A DNA stretch of 64,000 nucleotides from assembly GCA_022575985.1 (NCBI GenBank), contig JAKSXM010000137.1, positions 19,548,001 through 19,612,000 on the forward strand, given 5' to 3'. Of this stretch, positions 23,201-36,800 are shown one piece after another (the first letter of the stretch is position 1; each line of letters begins with the position of its first letter). Under the pieces are notes generated by a model that was not told the DNA's origin, did not search any database, and saw only the letters and a list, made by a program, of their open reading frames with translations. Position numbers and translations under genes: made by a program. The stretch is from Anagrus nilaparvatae (taxonomy: Eukaryota; Arthropoda; Insecta; Hymenoptera; Mymaridae).

Positions 23201-26200
23201 TAATAAATGCATGAAAATCTTCACATACAATTAAAATAAAGTTCATTGACCAAAAGTAAAAAAAAAAAAAAAAATATTTAAAATTTTCAAATATAAAATT
23301 TTAAAATGCATAAAATTCAAACGTCATTGCACTATAATACAACCAGTACTACAGCACTAATTTCTTATTATAAATAAATAACAAAATTGTATATTATTGA
23401 ATTACTGCCAAAAAAGATAATTCTAATAATAATAATAATAATTACAGACATAATGTACATTATTAAAAGATTGTAAAAATATTAGCTAATGTTTTAAAAA
23501 AAATTAAATAACATTTACAAAAAAAACATTTTATTTAGGAAGTTTTTGAATATTTTTATATGAACTTTGTATTGTAAGAAATTTTCATGAGTCAATTTTT
23601 AAATGTTATTTTTTGGCAAGTGTACCAAAACGTGATATTATTATCTATATGGTACTAAATTTAGGAACTTTTGGTATGTATTAAAGACCTCGACAATCCA
23701 AACGTTTTTTTTCGTCTTCTTCTGCTTATAGTAAGTAACTTTTTTTTTTTATTCAGGGGCGATGTAAATAAAACAGGGGACGACGACATGTGGCTGTCTC
23801 TTTAGATATTTATAATGCAAAAAAGAAATAAAATTACTTTTAACTTGTACTTATTTTTTTATATTTAATAAAAATATTTTTTAATAAATTTACCACGTGT
23901 TGAATCTTCATGCTATAGTTTTAAATGTTATACTTTTATGTTTTGTTGCAGTACGAAAAATACTGAGAACGTGATCTAGATGCATATCGACCATTTGTGT
24001 ATATATAGTTATTAAATATTTTAATAACAACCACCTGTAAAATAGTTTTTAAAAAAATATGTGTGTTCATTATTTTAATTTTAATTTTTATGCTTTTAGA
24101 ATTTTTTTATCTTTTTTTTGCTTTTTTGAATTTTGATGCCAACTCAAGTTGATTATGAGATATTTAAGTTCAAGGATTGATTTTTTTATTTCTGGAGGTT
24201 TTTGAACTTAGAAGTCAATGCATTTTTTGTAAAACGATGACTTTAGAAAATATTTTTTTTTCGTTTTGGTCCTTTTTTAGATCTGTTTTAGCGGAAATTT
24301 TCATGAATTTATTTTTAAGGTACGAAATATTCATTCATTCCATTTTCAATCAAGAATTGACTCTGAGTCAGAATTGTCCTGATTGGATACCAAAGTAAAG
24401 CTTGAAACAAAAAAAAATTTTCCAGTAGTACCAAATTTTGAATTAGAAATATTCTCAAAAATTTCATTCTAACTTACTGCGAAAGAAAAAAATGTTTTTG
24501 CTTGTGTTTTTTTTAGTCATCGAGGCAACTTGGGAGTAACATTTTAAAACCCGGGCTTTAAAATACTATAAATCTTAATTTTAAACAAAAACGTGGGAAT
24601 CCACTAACTTAGGGCAGTCCAGACTTATGGAACCTTGATAGAATCAGTAGTACCTTAAGATTCGAAATTTCAAAAATTTATTTTCCAAATAGCTCGAATA
24701 TTCAAAAAAATTCTTAAATTAAATTCGAAATTATTTTATTTTAAAACATTAAATTAATAGATTTTCATTGCCGAATTCGCCTATAACACAATTCAGTAGT
24801 TAAGATTCGTATCTCTAAATTAAATTACATCTCGATTAAAGAATCATAAATTAAAAAAAAAAAAAGTTAACGAAATGAAATAAAATGGATTTTAAAAATA
24901 AATAAAATACTTTTTTTTATACTTTAACTATTTATTTATAGTTTTAGAAAGTTTTAATTTAAAATATACTTACTTAATTAAATTTTATTAACTTTGAAAT
25001 AAGGTTATGTACGTCTGAAACAATGAAAAATAAAATAAATATTTTTTTTTTTTTGAAATCTCAAAAAAACAAACAAAAAAAAGGTAGAAAAATAAACAAT
25101 TACCTAATTTTAATTTATTAGTTACTTTAAAAATAGAAATTTCAAACCTCCAAAAACTAGATGACTGAATGATAGAGCACAATTTTTGGATTATTATTTT
25201 TATTTATTCTAATGTCATTTATTAGTCTAAATTTTAATAAGAAGATGCGGAAGAAAAAATAAATAAAAAAAAAACCTTTTTTTATAAAAATATTATACAC
25301 ACAGGATATGAAAAAAGAAGAAACCTTTAAAAGATTAAAATAATAGATAACACGTCGAAAAACGTGCTCTTTTTTCAACTTGAAAGATTTTTTTTTTTTT
25401 AAATTTATTTCTTTGTTCTTTTTATTTTTACTATTATTATTATTATTTTTTGACCAATATTACTTTTTTTTTTAATAACGGATCTTCCTCTTTCTTAGTA
25501 TTAGTGTCAGTAGTAGGTAGTCCAATAAAAAGTAGCCTTTTTTTTAAAAATTTTATTGCTTTGTTGTGTTTTATGAATATTTTTAAGTTACATAATCTGA
25601 AATAAAAAAAAATTATGTTAATTTATGTAATATTTTACACACACACAATTCATGCAAAACTAATTTTTTTTCATTAAAAATTTTGTAAACATACTGACTC
25701 GTCTTTTTTTACTTTGCTATTTCCATACCAATTTTAGATAGTAAAAAAAATTCAATTTATCATTTGCTAAAAATCAAATCAAAAACACTTTTTTTGATTA
25801 ATTTTTTTTTAACATGATCTCATCAATTTTATCTTATCAATTTAATATCTTTCTTTATAACTGTATTGTGTACAAAGTAAATAAATACTTAAAATAAAGA
25901 ATTCAAAAAATTATGCAAAAAAAAAAAATTTTTGACATATTTTAAATAACTAAAAAATATACATAAATTTAAGAATATTAATCAAGAAATTAAAGTCAAC
26001 ATCCTTAGAGTTCAAATATAACCCAAATAAATGATTGGCAGTAGATCGATAAAGAATCATTGCAAATAAAAAGTTAAAATTTGAATTATTTTTTAGATTA
26101 TTTTATCATTAAGGAATTTACTATTTACTAATTAAATTTCATTACAGTAACTGTAAATTCAAAAAAAAAAAAAATAAATTTATCAAATCACTTATTATCA

Positions 26201-28912
26201 TTAAAGTCCTTATCATCGTACCACTATTAAGTTATTATAATTTTTCCATTTGCAGATCATTATCCATTTCCATATCTGATTCATCGAATCAATTTAATCT
26301 TTATAATATAATGATGTCATAACCTGAAAATTATGCTTGTTTATAAACTTGGGTTTAAGTACACAAGGCAAATAATGTGTTGCTAATTTTACAATCACTT
26401 GGGTTACATTGGGTTCAGTTTGGAAAAAATTTTTTTCTTAGAATCTAATTTTGGTGCCGAAACCCGGAGGTCATTTTTTTCTATTTTTGAGTTCAGTACA
26501 AAATTATATGAGTTTTTATTAAATCCCATTATGTTTTCTAGATTTCGTAACCCTAACACATAACCTAAAGGCTCAAAACTTACCTTCACCATATTCATAT
26601 TAATTTTTTGATTATATCTTACCTCATTATGCCTACATTTTGTATTTCATTTACAATTTAAAGTCAACATGCTTTAAAATTTGAAGTAAAATTCTAATTA
26701 TTAAAACTAAAAAGAAAGTCATTTATTATGCATCTGATTTTCATAAAATAAAGTCTATTTATTAATAAAAATTAACATGATAATAAAGGCACATTGTTAA
26801 TATAAATTCATAAAACAGAGATAAATATCAATACATAATCGACCTCGATCAGGGTGACTTCTAATTCAATGTATAAAAAGATTTATTAGAAAAAAAAATA
26901 TATATTTTTAGCGTGGGATACACGACTTTTTATCTTATGAATCATCTAAAAACTTCTGGTTACTAATTGCTATATCGATCTTGGCAAAATGTTAAAATTT
27001 TTTATTGTATAGAAAAATTAATTTTTTTCCTGTTTTGTGTGACCTAATATAGATTTTTTAATCATTTTTATTATCCTTGACACTATTTTTTATTTTTCTA
27101 AAGGTGGTCCATTACAGAATCTTTTAACTTTGAGTTTATCACAAAAACATTAAAGCATTGTTTTTAGTCTTAATACAGAGGCAAAGTGTTTTATTTTTTG
27201 GGTAAAATTTTAGTAAAATTTTTTTTAAAAAAAAGAAGCTTTTTAGGTTAGATTTAAAAAAAATGTATATAAATATTTTACTTTGACTACTTTTTCTTCA
27301 ATTCATTTTGTGTATGTTTATGTGTAAGAGAAAAATATAAGCGGAACCTTTTATAATACATCTCGCTTTTTGATTCTTTTTTATATTGTGAAAAATAAAA
27401 GGGTGAAAAAAAGAAGTTTAAAAACTCGGTTATACTTTTTTTTTTTATTTTCTTTTTCTTTTTTGCGCTATAAAACGTTTATTATTACTTTTTTTTGTAA
27501 TGAATTTTTTTTTTTTCGTCATAGTACGAACTTTTATTATTTTATGTGACAAAATATTATTGAATTTTTTTTTTTAATTTTATGGTTTATTTTAGCACAC
27601 TGGTAGGTTGCTGTGCTTGAATTTCGTTTGAATTTTCAATCTGGACATTTTGACATAATTTTTGACTTTAAATTGAGTTTTATACAAAAATTTGTAAATT
27701 ACAAACTTCACAGTACAAAAAGTTAAATACTCGAAAATTGAAAATAATTTTCCAGAGTTCTTGAACCTCGAAACAGGGTTTAGTTTAACGATAGTTTGTA
27801 AAACCCTTAATAATAACGATCGTATAAATTTTGAAGAGCAAACCTTTTATCTATCCCTATAAAATTATGAAAATATTTAGTTAAAGGGATTTTAGAATAA
27901 CCTTTTCAGTGTTGATAGAAATTTATTTGCTAAAATTTCGTCTTTTTAATGTAAAAATCAATAAATAAAATATTTAACCAGAACGATCGATGTAAATTTA
28001 AAAAATTTTATATATAATTTAAAATGACATAATATAAAATACAATGAACTTTATTATTAAAAATTTAAATTTTAAAAAAAGAAATTGAAAATGAGTCATG
28101 CATAGAAATGAAAAAATCGAATTTTAAATAAATTTATTTAAAGACTTAATTTATTACAATTTATTGTAATACAATGTATTATATTATTATCTATTATTTT
28201 TTTTATACGTGATGAATAATTTTTTTTCTTAAATTAAGTACTTTTTACTTCTTGGTTATTATTGAAAAAAATTAAAGAAAGGGTGCCCTGATGTATCTCA
28301 AATATTTGAAATTAACATAAGTGAATTTTTTAATGGTTGGTAAGTGAATCAAAGCTTGAATCTGATTAAATTTGTGGGTTTCACGAAGTTTTTAAGTCAC
28401 TCAGGCTGGATCTATAATTTGGAACGCACCAGAAACTTTGGATACCCAATCAGAAAATTTAGATTTTTTGGGATTTTTAGCCAGAGAAATTTTCGATTTA
28501 CGTTATTACTTATCCAAAAACTACTTCAAGTCATAATATTCAAAAAAATTAAAATTCTAGCTGTAAATTAATAAATAAATCTTTCTCAAAATAAATTTTA
28601 TGATAAATTACTCTAACTTTTCCAATTTTGAATTAGTACTTTAACCAATTAATTATTTTTTATTATAACAATAAAAACCAATTAAAAAAAGCCTATAATA
28701 GAAATTAAAAAAAAAAAAAAAAAAATATTTTTAATACATTTAACTGTAATAATATATAACAAGTCTATAGCAAAAACTTCGAGGTCACGAAACGATTCAT
28801 TTCTTTTTTTTTCTTCTTCATCTTCAAGTGCTAAATTGCGTTAAATGAACCCTTTCTATCCATACATTTTATTATCTCTCAACAATATAATATAATATGA
28901 CTGTTCTTTTAA
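20211..28912. other. Long AT-rich non-coding stretch, probably intronic
   Basis: No gene recognised in 8.7 kb. Notable pieces: T-rich tracts at 20960-21140; a small CpG patch at 22572-22605 (GGGCGCGTGTTGCATTCGCG) after a 73-codon frame with no known domain (22327-22548); an acceptor-like tract ending TTTTTTATTCAG at about 23756, followed by GC-richer sequence but no donor; AAT repeats near 23427; and two minus-strand donor-like sites near 26583 and 26622. Confidence 0.45.
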
Positions 28913-28939
28913 ACACACACACACACACACACACACACA
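28913..28939. repeat. AC microsatellite
   Basis: Thirteen to fourteen uninterrupted AC units. Confidence 0.95.
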
Positions 28940-29206
28940 TAAATTTTAATATTAAAAAAAATTTAATTAAATATATAAATTAATTAAGAGCGAAAGAGAA
29001 AAATCTATATATGTAAATATAATTTAAAAAATAACGGTAATTGAAAATTTGATAAATTACATCATGAAAGTTAGTAGTAGGTAAGTAGTAAGAAATACTA
29101 CGTGCATTTAGATAAAATTATATCGACAAAAAAAAATAAGATTTGTGAAGTTATATATATAAGATATATAGATTAACCCTTCAAGGCATATTTTTATTTC
29201 GCTTAT

Positions 29207-29281
29207 ATGCGCAGTGATCACGCGCGCTCGTTTTTGCGGTTTATGCACTTGAGAGAACAGGAAAGATCTGGAAAGATTTAA
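29207..29281 (+). other. CpG patch with a 24-codon open frame
   Basis: The frame reads MRSDHARSFLRFMHLREQER and four more residues in a small GC-rich island. No splice donor or family match is visible, and a frame this short is not evidence of a gene. The island may be regulatory. Confidence 0.2.
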
Positions 29282-31173
29282 ATTTATATATATTATTTTT
29301 ACTTTAGTTTTGAATCACCTGTTACTCTTGTATTTACTTAAGTCTTTTTTCTTTTTTTTAGACAAATAAAATTTAAATAATTTTTCAATATTTTAATTTA
29401 ATTTTAGTATGCGTGTACGCGAAGCGTTTTTTAAAATAATTTATACACTGCTTTTTAATTTTTGGAGTAACGGAGTTAATATGAGCAGGAATAAAATGTA
29501 AAATAATGGTTTAATAATGATAATCAAAATTTAGAAACAAAAATTTAGGACGCGAATTTAAAAATTCCTTAAAAACTGACAGCGAAGGACCAAAAAATGA
29601 TTTTTATGAAAAAAAGCTAAATAAATTTCAAAAAAAATACCCTAAACTGACTCTAAACCCAAGAAAATACATATTCATAGGCCTGCACCATACCATCAGA
29701 TTACGAGCATCATTCAAGTCATCAATTACTCGCTTAATTACCATACTAATTAACTTAAACGTATCATAAAAAATTAACTAACGATTGACAAAAATTAAAT
29801 AAAAATCATTATTTTTAATTTATATTTAGATTCAGCTCTACGATTACATTTTACATGTTACTTCGTTACTATTAAAAAATAAAAATTTTCTTCTTTCCTT
29901 TCATTATTACACATATATTTCATTTTTTTTTTTCGTACCATATTTTACGCACTCATGAGATTATAAATATTATAAAATTATCATTTTCTTAGAAAAATTA
30001 CTAAAATAACTACTATCTACACATTTATAATTTTTCATTTTTTTTTTATATTCTTCTGTGTATAATAAAGAAAAAAATATTAACTGCAATAATTATTTTT
30101 TATGCGTATAGATGAAAAATTTTATTTTATTACGTGTATGCTAGTTTTTTTAGAAGTTATTGTAATTTTTAAGTTCAAGGTTCTTTGGTAAATGGAGCAT
30201 TCTTTGTTAATTTGGACATAACTAACTTTAGGTTATATGTTTCTGTAATAGCTTTTTTTTAATATGGAGCCTTTAGTTTTATTTTCAGGCTGAATTATTT
30301 TTTAAGACGAATGACCATAACCCAATGCCTGAAAATTTGATCTTAAAAACTAAAACTGCTTATCAAAATGCATCCTAATAAGACCCCATAATAAATTTTA
30401 TATTTCATAAATTTTGAGCCAGAGTCCTTAACCAATTTAACGCAGAATGCTCTATATAACCTTCAACATAATAAAAAAAAACTGCTATAATGTTGATCAT
30501 GCAATTTTATTATCTTTTACTTTTTTTTTATTCTTTGAAATATGTATTTCATCACTTTTATATCATGTTGTTAGTCAATTTTTTTTTTTTTAAATTGAAA
30601 AATAAAAAACACTTTAATATAATAGATTAATAACATAATACAGGTATAATATAGAAGCCAAATAACAAAAAAAGTATAAGCATTCTATTATTATTAAACG
30701 TTTATATTATAAAGTGCTGATTTGAAATTAATTTTCTATGGGTTCAATTTTTCTTATAGTGTATATATTTTGATTAATTGACATTGTTTGTGTATTTAAA
30801 TATACAATTAATTGTTTGTATTTATTTGGCAATCAATTTATTTATAATGACCATTGGATTTATTCCAATTAAAAAAGTTTTTAAAGGTAGGATATTTAAT
30901 TTTTTGATAGTTTTTGTTTTAAAAAATTTAGTTTTTGGTTTTCTGAGCATACATTTTGCAATATCAAGTACTATTTTAAAACTTTGTGTTCGAGTGTTAT
31001 GGTTAGCTATTTGTATACTGCTGTTTAATTTACGAAATTTCAAGTGTGTGTTTAATTATTTAGATAAACTTTTTGATCATTAGTTACTGTAATTTTTTTT
31101 TTTGAGTCAAATTTTGGAAAATTTAATAATTTAAAAAAATTTTTGTTTTACATGGCATAAATTTATTATTAGT
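29282..31173. other. AT-rich non-coding DNA
   Basis: No gene recognised. A plus frame at 30778-31083 (101 codons, rich in I, F and L) starts from a non-ATG codon, overlaps an open minus frame and has the composition expected of random AT-rich DNA. Confidence 0.45.
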
Positions 31174-31313
31174 AAAAACGGTGGGCAACGTATTAATTTA
31201 CAGAATTTGACACTTAGATTGCCTGTGTTCGGTGTACATTGACTGAGCTCCGAATGAAATGTCATTTAATTTATACGAAATACTGTAAAAATTATATTGT
31301 GCCCACAGTTTTT
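31174..31313. mobile_element. 140-bp inverted-repeat element (MITE-like)
   Basis: The left arm (31174-31203) starts AAAAACGGTGGGCAACGTAT and ends TTTACAG. The right arm (31283-31313), inverted, starts AAAAACTGTGGGCACAATAT and ends TTTACAG. The arms are about 28-31 bp with a few mismatches. The interior is less AT-rich than the surroundings and non-coding. No clear target duplication was seen, so the superfamily is open. Confidence 0.6.
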
Positions 31314-31805
31314 GTTTAAGAGTAGCCTGGACGCCATTTTTTCAGCTGTAATCCAATCCCGTAAACGGGCGCTTTCTCACCGTCCCATTAGTTTAATTTT
31401 AATTAAAATAAAAAAAGAAAATTGGAAAAATGATCTAAGAAAAATTCTGCAGATGCGATAACTCTTCTTTTTCAAGAAAAATTTTCCTACAACAGTACAA
31501 CATATAAAAGAAAATTCTGAATCAAAAAATCTTTTCCTCCGCGCGCAGTTTAACAGCAGACGATCACTATCACTACTAATAAAAAAAATAATAATGTAAA
31601 AGTAATTTTTAAGGGATATTTTTTAAAAGAGTAATATTTGGTGCACTGATATAAATTCAACAGTATCTTGCCAAAAACAATTTCTCAGCAATATTAGTAT
31701 GAAAGAAATTATACATTGCAAAATAATCCAAAAACATTAATGTAAAAGATTGTAATATAAACTATAACTTTAAATTCGTAAACTAAATTTTATCGTTGCG
31801 CCAGT
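31314..31805. other. Non-coding stretch between inverted-repeat element and motif copy 5
   Basis: Slightly GC-richer at first (31320-31390, with CCCGTAAACGGGCGC, a small palindrome), then AT-rich. At 31678-31710 a weak inverted resemblance to the TTGCGAG motif can be seen but is too degraded to call. Confidence 0.4.
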
Positions 31806-31850
31806 CTTATATATACCCTTGCAAAGTCATTTCTATTGCGAGAAAAATTT
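31806..31850 (+). repeat. TTGCGAG-family motif, copy 5
   Basis: CTTATATATACCC, then GTCATTTCTATTGCGAGAAA and a T run. Confidence 0.75.
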
Positions 31851-33549
31851 TTTTTATTCTTCTTTAGTTTCACCATCAACATTTCTTAAATGAAATTGTA
31901 AAAGAAGTATAATACCGTTAATAAAACCAAAAAAAAATAATTTTCAACAGTAACTCATGTAATTAATTAAACGGTTATTTAATTAATTACCTATTAAAAA
32001 AAAACTTATGTCGTCACAACAACACACAATTACCAAATTTCAAAAAAATATCTGATAAAAAAAAGCAAAAGTTTGAGTATATTATAATTAATAAAATAAA
32101 AATTGTGCAAACTTTAATCTTTAATTACATAAAATAACAGTAAAAATTTTTTTATTATTAATAATAAATAAAACTTTAAAAAAATACATTTCAAACTATA
32201 TAATAATAAAAAGTCTTATACAGACACAGCAAATAAAATTTTATTATAAATTAACAATTAATGTTTAAGTAGGCGATTTATATATAACAAGTTATTATAG
32301 AAAAAATCTAATAAAATATAGTTTAAAATACTCCTACTTATAATTTAATACAATTTTTTTGGTCATAAAATCTTTATAGAAAGTAAATCGAATTATGTCC
32401 TTATCGCCAACGCATATAATAATAAAAAAAAAAGATATAATCAAATTACATGTAACGGTTATTTATATTTTTTTTTATTAATAAACTGTTGATTCATTTT
32501 ACGCTTTTTTACACTTTTTTTATGTAATGTAGGATGTGTTAACATTTTATATTATTAGAAATTTGTGAATATATTTGATGAGTATTTTTTTTAGCAGTAA
32601 AATTTCAATTATTTTATTGAAATCCTTTGTTTTTTTTTTGCATTTGAATTAAAACAATTTTATGTACTAAAAAAGTAAATAAATATCGTTTATTCATCAA
32701 AATTTAAAATATTTAACGTATTTATACCTGTTAATAATCTATACGTTTATATTTCTTTTTTGTTGAAAAACTCTCTTTTGTACATAAAATAAAAAATACT
32801 GAAAATTTTTGTTATTTTATTTTTGCATATACACAAACATTTCAAAAATAAATGAAGAAAAATTTACAAATGCATATTTAGTAGTAAAATAGTGTATATG
32901 ATACAACAATTATAAGATAAAAAAAAACATTAAAGAAATATAAGAGAGACAAAGAGAAGCCTTTATTTAAAAAAAGTTTTTATATATGTGTGAGTGTGTA
33001 CAAAAACGATATCGGCGCCGTATAGTTTTGTTATCCAAAGTATTCGATTTGGTATTTTTCTTTGTGTATCGCGGATAGTTTAAATTTTTTAGCAACCAGG
33101 ACATTGATATATCGTTTCGCGGGGTTCCTTTGAAAAATAACCGACTATTACAACTCTCCGAATTATCTTTCGCGGGGACTCTCACGGAAATCACTATTCT
33201 CCCCCTCTTTGTGTGATTTTTTTATTATTCTCTTTTATTTTTGTCTTTTTTGGCTTGCATACTTACTGCAGAGAGACTTGATATTTATAAAAGAATGGTC
33301 AATTTACTTTAAAAACGAACACGTGGTGAATACTTTATTTTGCTTATCGAGTTACTTTTATCATTTTAGGGTTTGTCAAAAATGTTTCGAGATAAAAAAT
33401 CTATTTCCAATCTTTTTTTAAAGATTTTTTTTTAGATAATTAATTAAATTTTATAAAAGAATTCGGTGTGTCTTGTCGATAAATTATTTTCAGATCTTTC
33501 TGAGATTTAAATTTGATCTTTTGCTTCATCAAAATACTTTTTGAGCTTA
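31851..33549. other. AT-rich non-coding DNA with one CpG patch
   Basis: Mostly A/T. A GC-richer patch at about 33000-33205 includes two copies of TTTCGCGGGG (33114-33123 and 33169-33178), 55 bp apart, and a 75-codon minus frame (33194-32967) starting MISVRVPAKDNSES without a recognised domain. The patch may be a worn transposon piece or a regulatory site. Confidence 0.35.
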
Positions 33550-33819
33550 TCCGAACCCTGCCGACCCATTTTCGACCTCTTTGTTATGATACCGACCTCT
33601 CTGAAGTCTATTCGACCTTGGTCATTGGTCCTCTCTATTTTAATTTTCTACAAAATTTAAATAATTGTACAAACTAATCTTTGTATGTAGTCGTCTATTT
33701 AAATATCTAAGATTTTTATGAAAAAAAACTATTTTAAGGCCGAATGAGGCATAAAAAAAAGTCGGGATTAATTTAGAGAGGTCGGGAAAAGGTCGGTAGG
33801 GTCGGCATAGGGTCGAAAA
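33550..33819. repeat. CGACC-rich foldback (imperfect inverted repeat)
   Basis: The left arm (33550-33605) contains CCGAACCCTGCCGACCC, TTTTCGACCTC and CCGACCTCTCTGA. The right arm (33774-33819) contains the inverse series AGAGAGGTCGGG, GGTCGGTAGGGTCGGCATAG and GGGTCGAAAAT. Each arm is itself a run of CGACC words, so the fold is imperfect. The spacer of about 165 bp is AT-rich. The type of element is unknown. Confidence 0.55.
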
Positions 33820-36800
33820 TATTTGGAATTTGAGGTTTTATCCAAAAAAGCATCCTGGTATTGAATTCGACCTTGTTAAGTAAAAAAGTTTTAACAACAA
33901 ATTCATAAACCTAATTTTTTGAAAATTTACGCTCTAGTTTCAGGAATGGCTAGGCAGCAAAAAAAATGTAAATTGATTTTAAAATAGGATATGCATATTA
34001 TTTCTGACGTAGGTAAACTTCAATGGCCCGACATACCCATTCAGAACCCAGGCACCAAAAAATTTCTAATATAAATTTAATATGTTTTAGCCTAAGAATC
34101 TGGACTATTTCAAGAATTCAAAGTTTTACTTTTTTGCCAAAAATTGTCCGACTTTATTGACTCTCAGCTCTCTCCAGAACCCATGCAAAAAAAATTTCTA
34201 CATATTCGGTGATTATGTTTTGGTCTTGGCCATTGGCTATCTCTGTGCAAAGGTTTAGATGTCATACTCACGTACCTGTTACCATAACTGTCCCCGAAAC
34301 TATAGTAAAAAATTAAATTTTTATCCTAACTGATTTACCATAACGAAATAAACAAAAAATTATTCATTTCGGAATATAATTGCAAAAAAATTCAAATTAA
34401 AGCAATTTGTTTTCGTTACAGCAAATAATAAAAAAATTTAATTCCTAAAAATAAGATAAAAGTAGTAAATTTAAAATTTGTCACAAGCCAGAATTTTTTT
34501 TTTACTTGGAATTAAATCCCTAAATTTAAAATCGATTCTTTTTATTATTATAACGTAATACCAAAAAAATACTAAGAAATATTTCTTCTTTGTTTTTTCC
34601 TATAAAGAGAAGACAACAATCTTCTTTTTTAGCAAATTTTTAAGTAAAAATCCAGTAGCATTTTTCTGTACTTTATCAATTTTTTGAAATTTTCTTTTTA
34701 AGGTTACGTCAAAAAGGTAACAGAATTTATAGATTTTTCCTTTATAATATTGGTATATTAAAAAAAAAGTACAAGAAAGTAAGAAAAAAAGACGGTTAAA
34801 AAAAAAAAGTCCATTTTTTTTGTATTTATATAAGAGAAGAATCTGTCAAAAAGATAAAAAGAGAAAATATAGGTATATAAGGGATATATTATAACGTCGT
34901 GGGAACAAAGGTATATTTTTAAACCACTTGGTTTTTTAAGTTAAAAAAACGCAGAAGAAGAAGGATAAAAAAAAAAAATAAGAAAGAGATAAAAATATCA
35001 AAAATCTTTTATTTTTTATTTTATCTTCTTCGTCAGACGTGATTATCAATTTTTTTTTAATATACTGTTCATCATCGAAATTTTGTGCACCTGTACACAT
35101 TTTAACCTACATAATCAATGAAAAATAAGAAGAAGCAACGAAATAATAAAACCCCTTTCTATAATACTTAAAATTTTTTTTGGTTCGGTTCGACCAAGTT
35201 ATTTAATAGAGCTGAATATATAATTAACGGATTTATAAAAATTTTTTGAATATTTATATCTTTAATTAAAAATATAAAAAAGAAAAAAAAATTTGTCTAT
35301 AGACACATCAATTTATATACAGGGGTCAATTAAAAAAGTAGTGAGTGAGAGAGAAAAATAACAATTCTTTATTAAATGAAATGAAAGAGTTAATAAAATT
35401 TTATTATTCACTGTACACTGTAAAGAATAATCCAGTCAATATGTAAATTTATTATTAAAAGACAATTATTAAAGGATACAACCAACCAAGCAAGTATTAA
35501 TAATATTAGCCTAGAGGCTTTGATTATTATTATTATTATTAGTAGTCAATCTTTTTTAATATCAGTATTTATACTGGTAGCAACGGTCAAGAAGAAAAAG
35601 TTGGTAATAGTGTAAACTTAACGGATTTATCTATCCCTGTGTGAAAGTGTGTGTGTTTCATGCAAATTTATTCATATTATGGTAAAAGTGGTAACTTCTC
35701 TTTTAATATACTGTTAAAAAATTATGAGGAAAAAATAAACCTGTTTTTTTTTTAGTTTAAATTTATGATATTTTGAAAACAAGAATTAACAATTTTTTAG
35801 TGCGGTGATCGAACTTTTTTTTTTGAATCGTATATGATATTTATTGAGAATTATATATTTCTGTCTTTGTATGTTTCAAAAATAGCAGTATTTAAGCGTG
35901 ATGAAAGATGATGCAGCTGCATAAAGGTTATTACACTATAATTACTCTTTTGGTCAGAATTGAGATAAATAATTTTTTTAAAAAGTCAGTTTTATTTATT
36001 AATTTTTTTTTTATTTATCTAATTTAAATTAATTTTCTTTTTTCGGTATTATTCTAAAATAGTGTGTATTTGTGTGTTTGTGTGTGTGTGTGTAATAAAA
36101 CATAATATTTTTATTTTTTTGGACATCTTTCATTATTATTATGTGTGTAGTAAATTTTCCTTGTTGACGTTGACGTTTAAAGAAAATGACTACCAAGAAA
36201 TATTTTATACTAAGATTTTAATATCCTTCTAAGAAAATTAATTTTGAAATTTATGTTTCTTTTTTCTTTGCTTATCTGTTTTTAAGTAAAAGGGTTGTGT
36301 GTTTAATGTAAATAGATTTATTTTTTTTTAAATTGTTTGATTTTTAGAGTGCGCTGAGTTTCTAAAGACTTGAGGGTTTGTTGAAAAAGTATTTTTCTTT
36401 GGATGATCTAAACTAAACTTGAATGTTATCGAGTGGTTTTTCAAATTTTTATTTTTACACTAATTCTTCAGAGCTTTCCAAAAGTTATATGCTTTTGTAA
36501 GGGTTCGCTAGGGAACCGAATTTATGGTCAGATTTGTTCATGTGACTTAGTAAAAAATTCAAAAAAAAATTGTAAATAAAGGATTTGACCTAAGAAGCTA
36601 AAATTGGCTGAGAGAACTTATTTTTAGTTTTAGTTTCGGAAAAAAATAGTTTGGACCGATTTCTGTGACCCTTCAATTCAACTTAAGACATTAGACTCAG
36701 TTGGGTTGAAACCTCATTTTTTGGCCTAAAAAACGAAGTCTAAGTTCAAAGTTTAAGTACTTTATGACCTCTCTAAGCCATTTTTTATTTTGTATACTTT

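Noticed and set aside
23745..23815. Exon candidate after TTTTTTATTCAG
   Set aside because: Good acceptor and GC-richer sequence, but no donor, no open frame from an ATG of useful length, and no polyadenylation signal at a fitting distance.
30778..31083. 101-codon plus-strand frame rich in hydrophobic residues
   Set aside because: Non-ATG start, an open frame also on the other strand, and low-complexity I/F/L composition typical of T-rich DNA; no evidence of a membrane protein gene.
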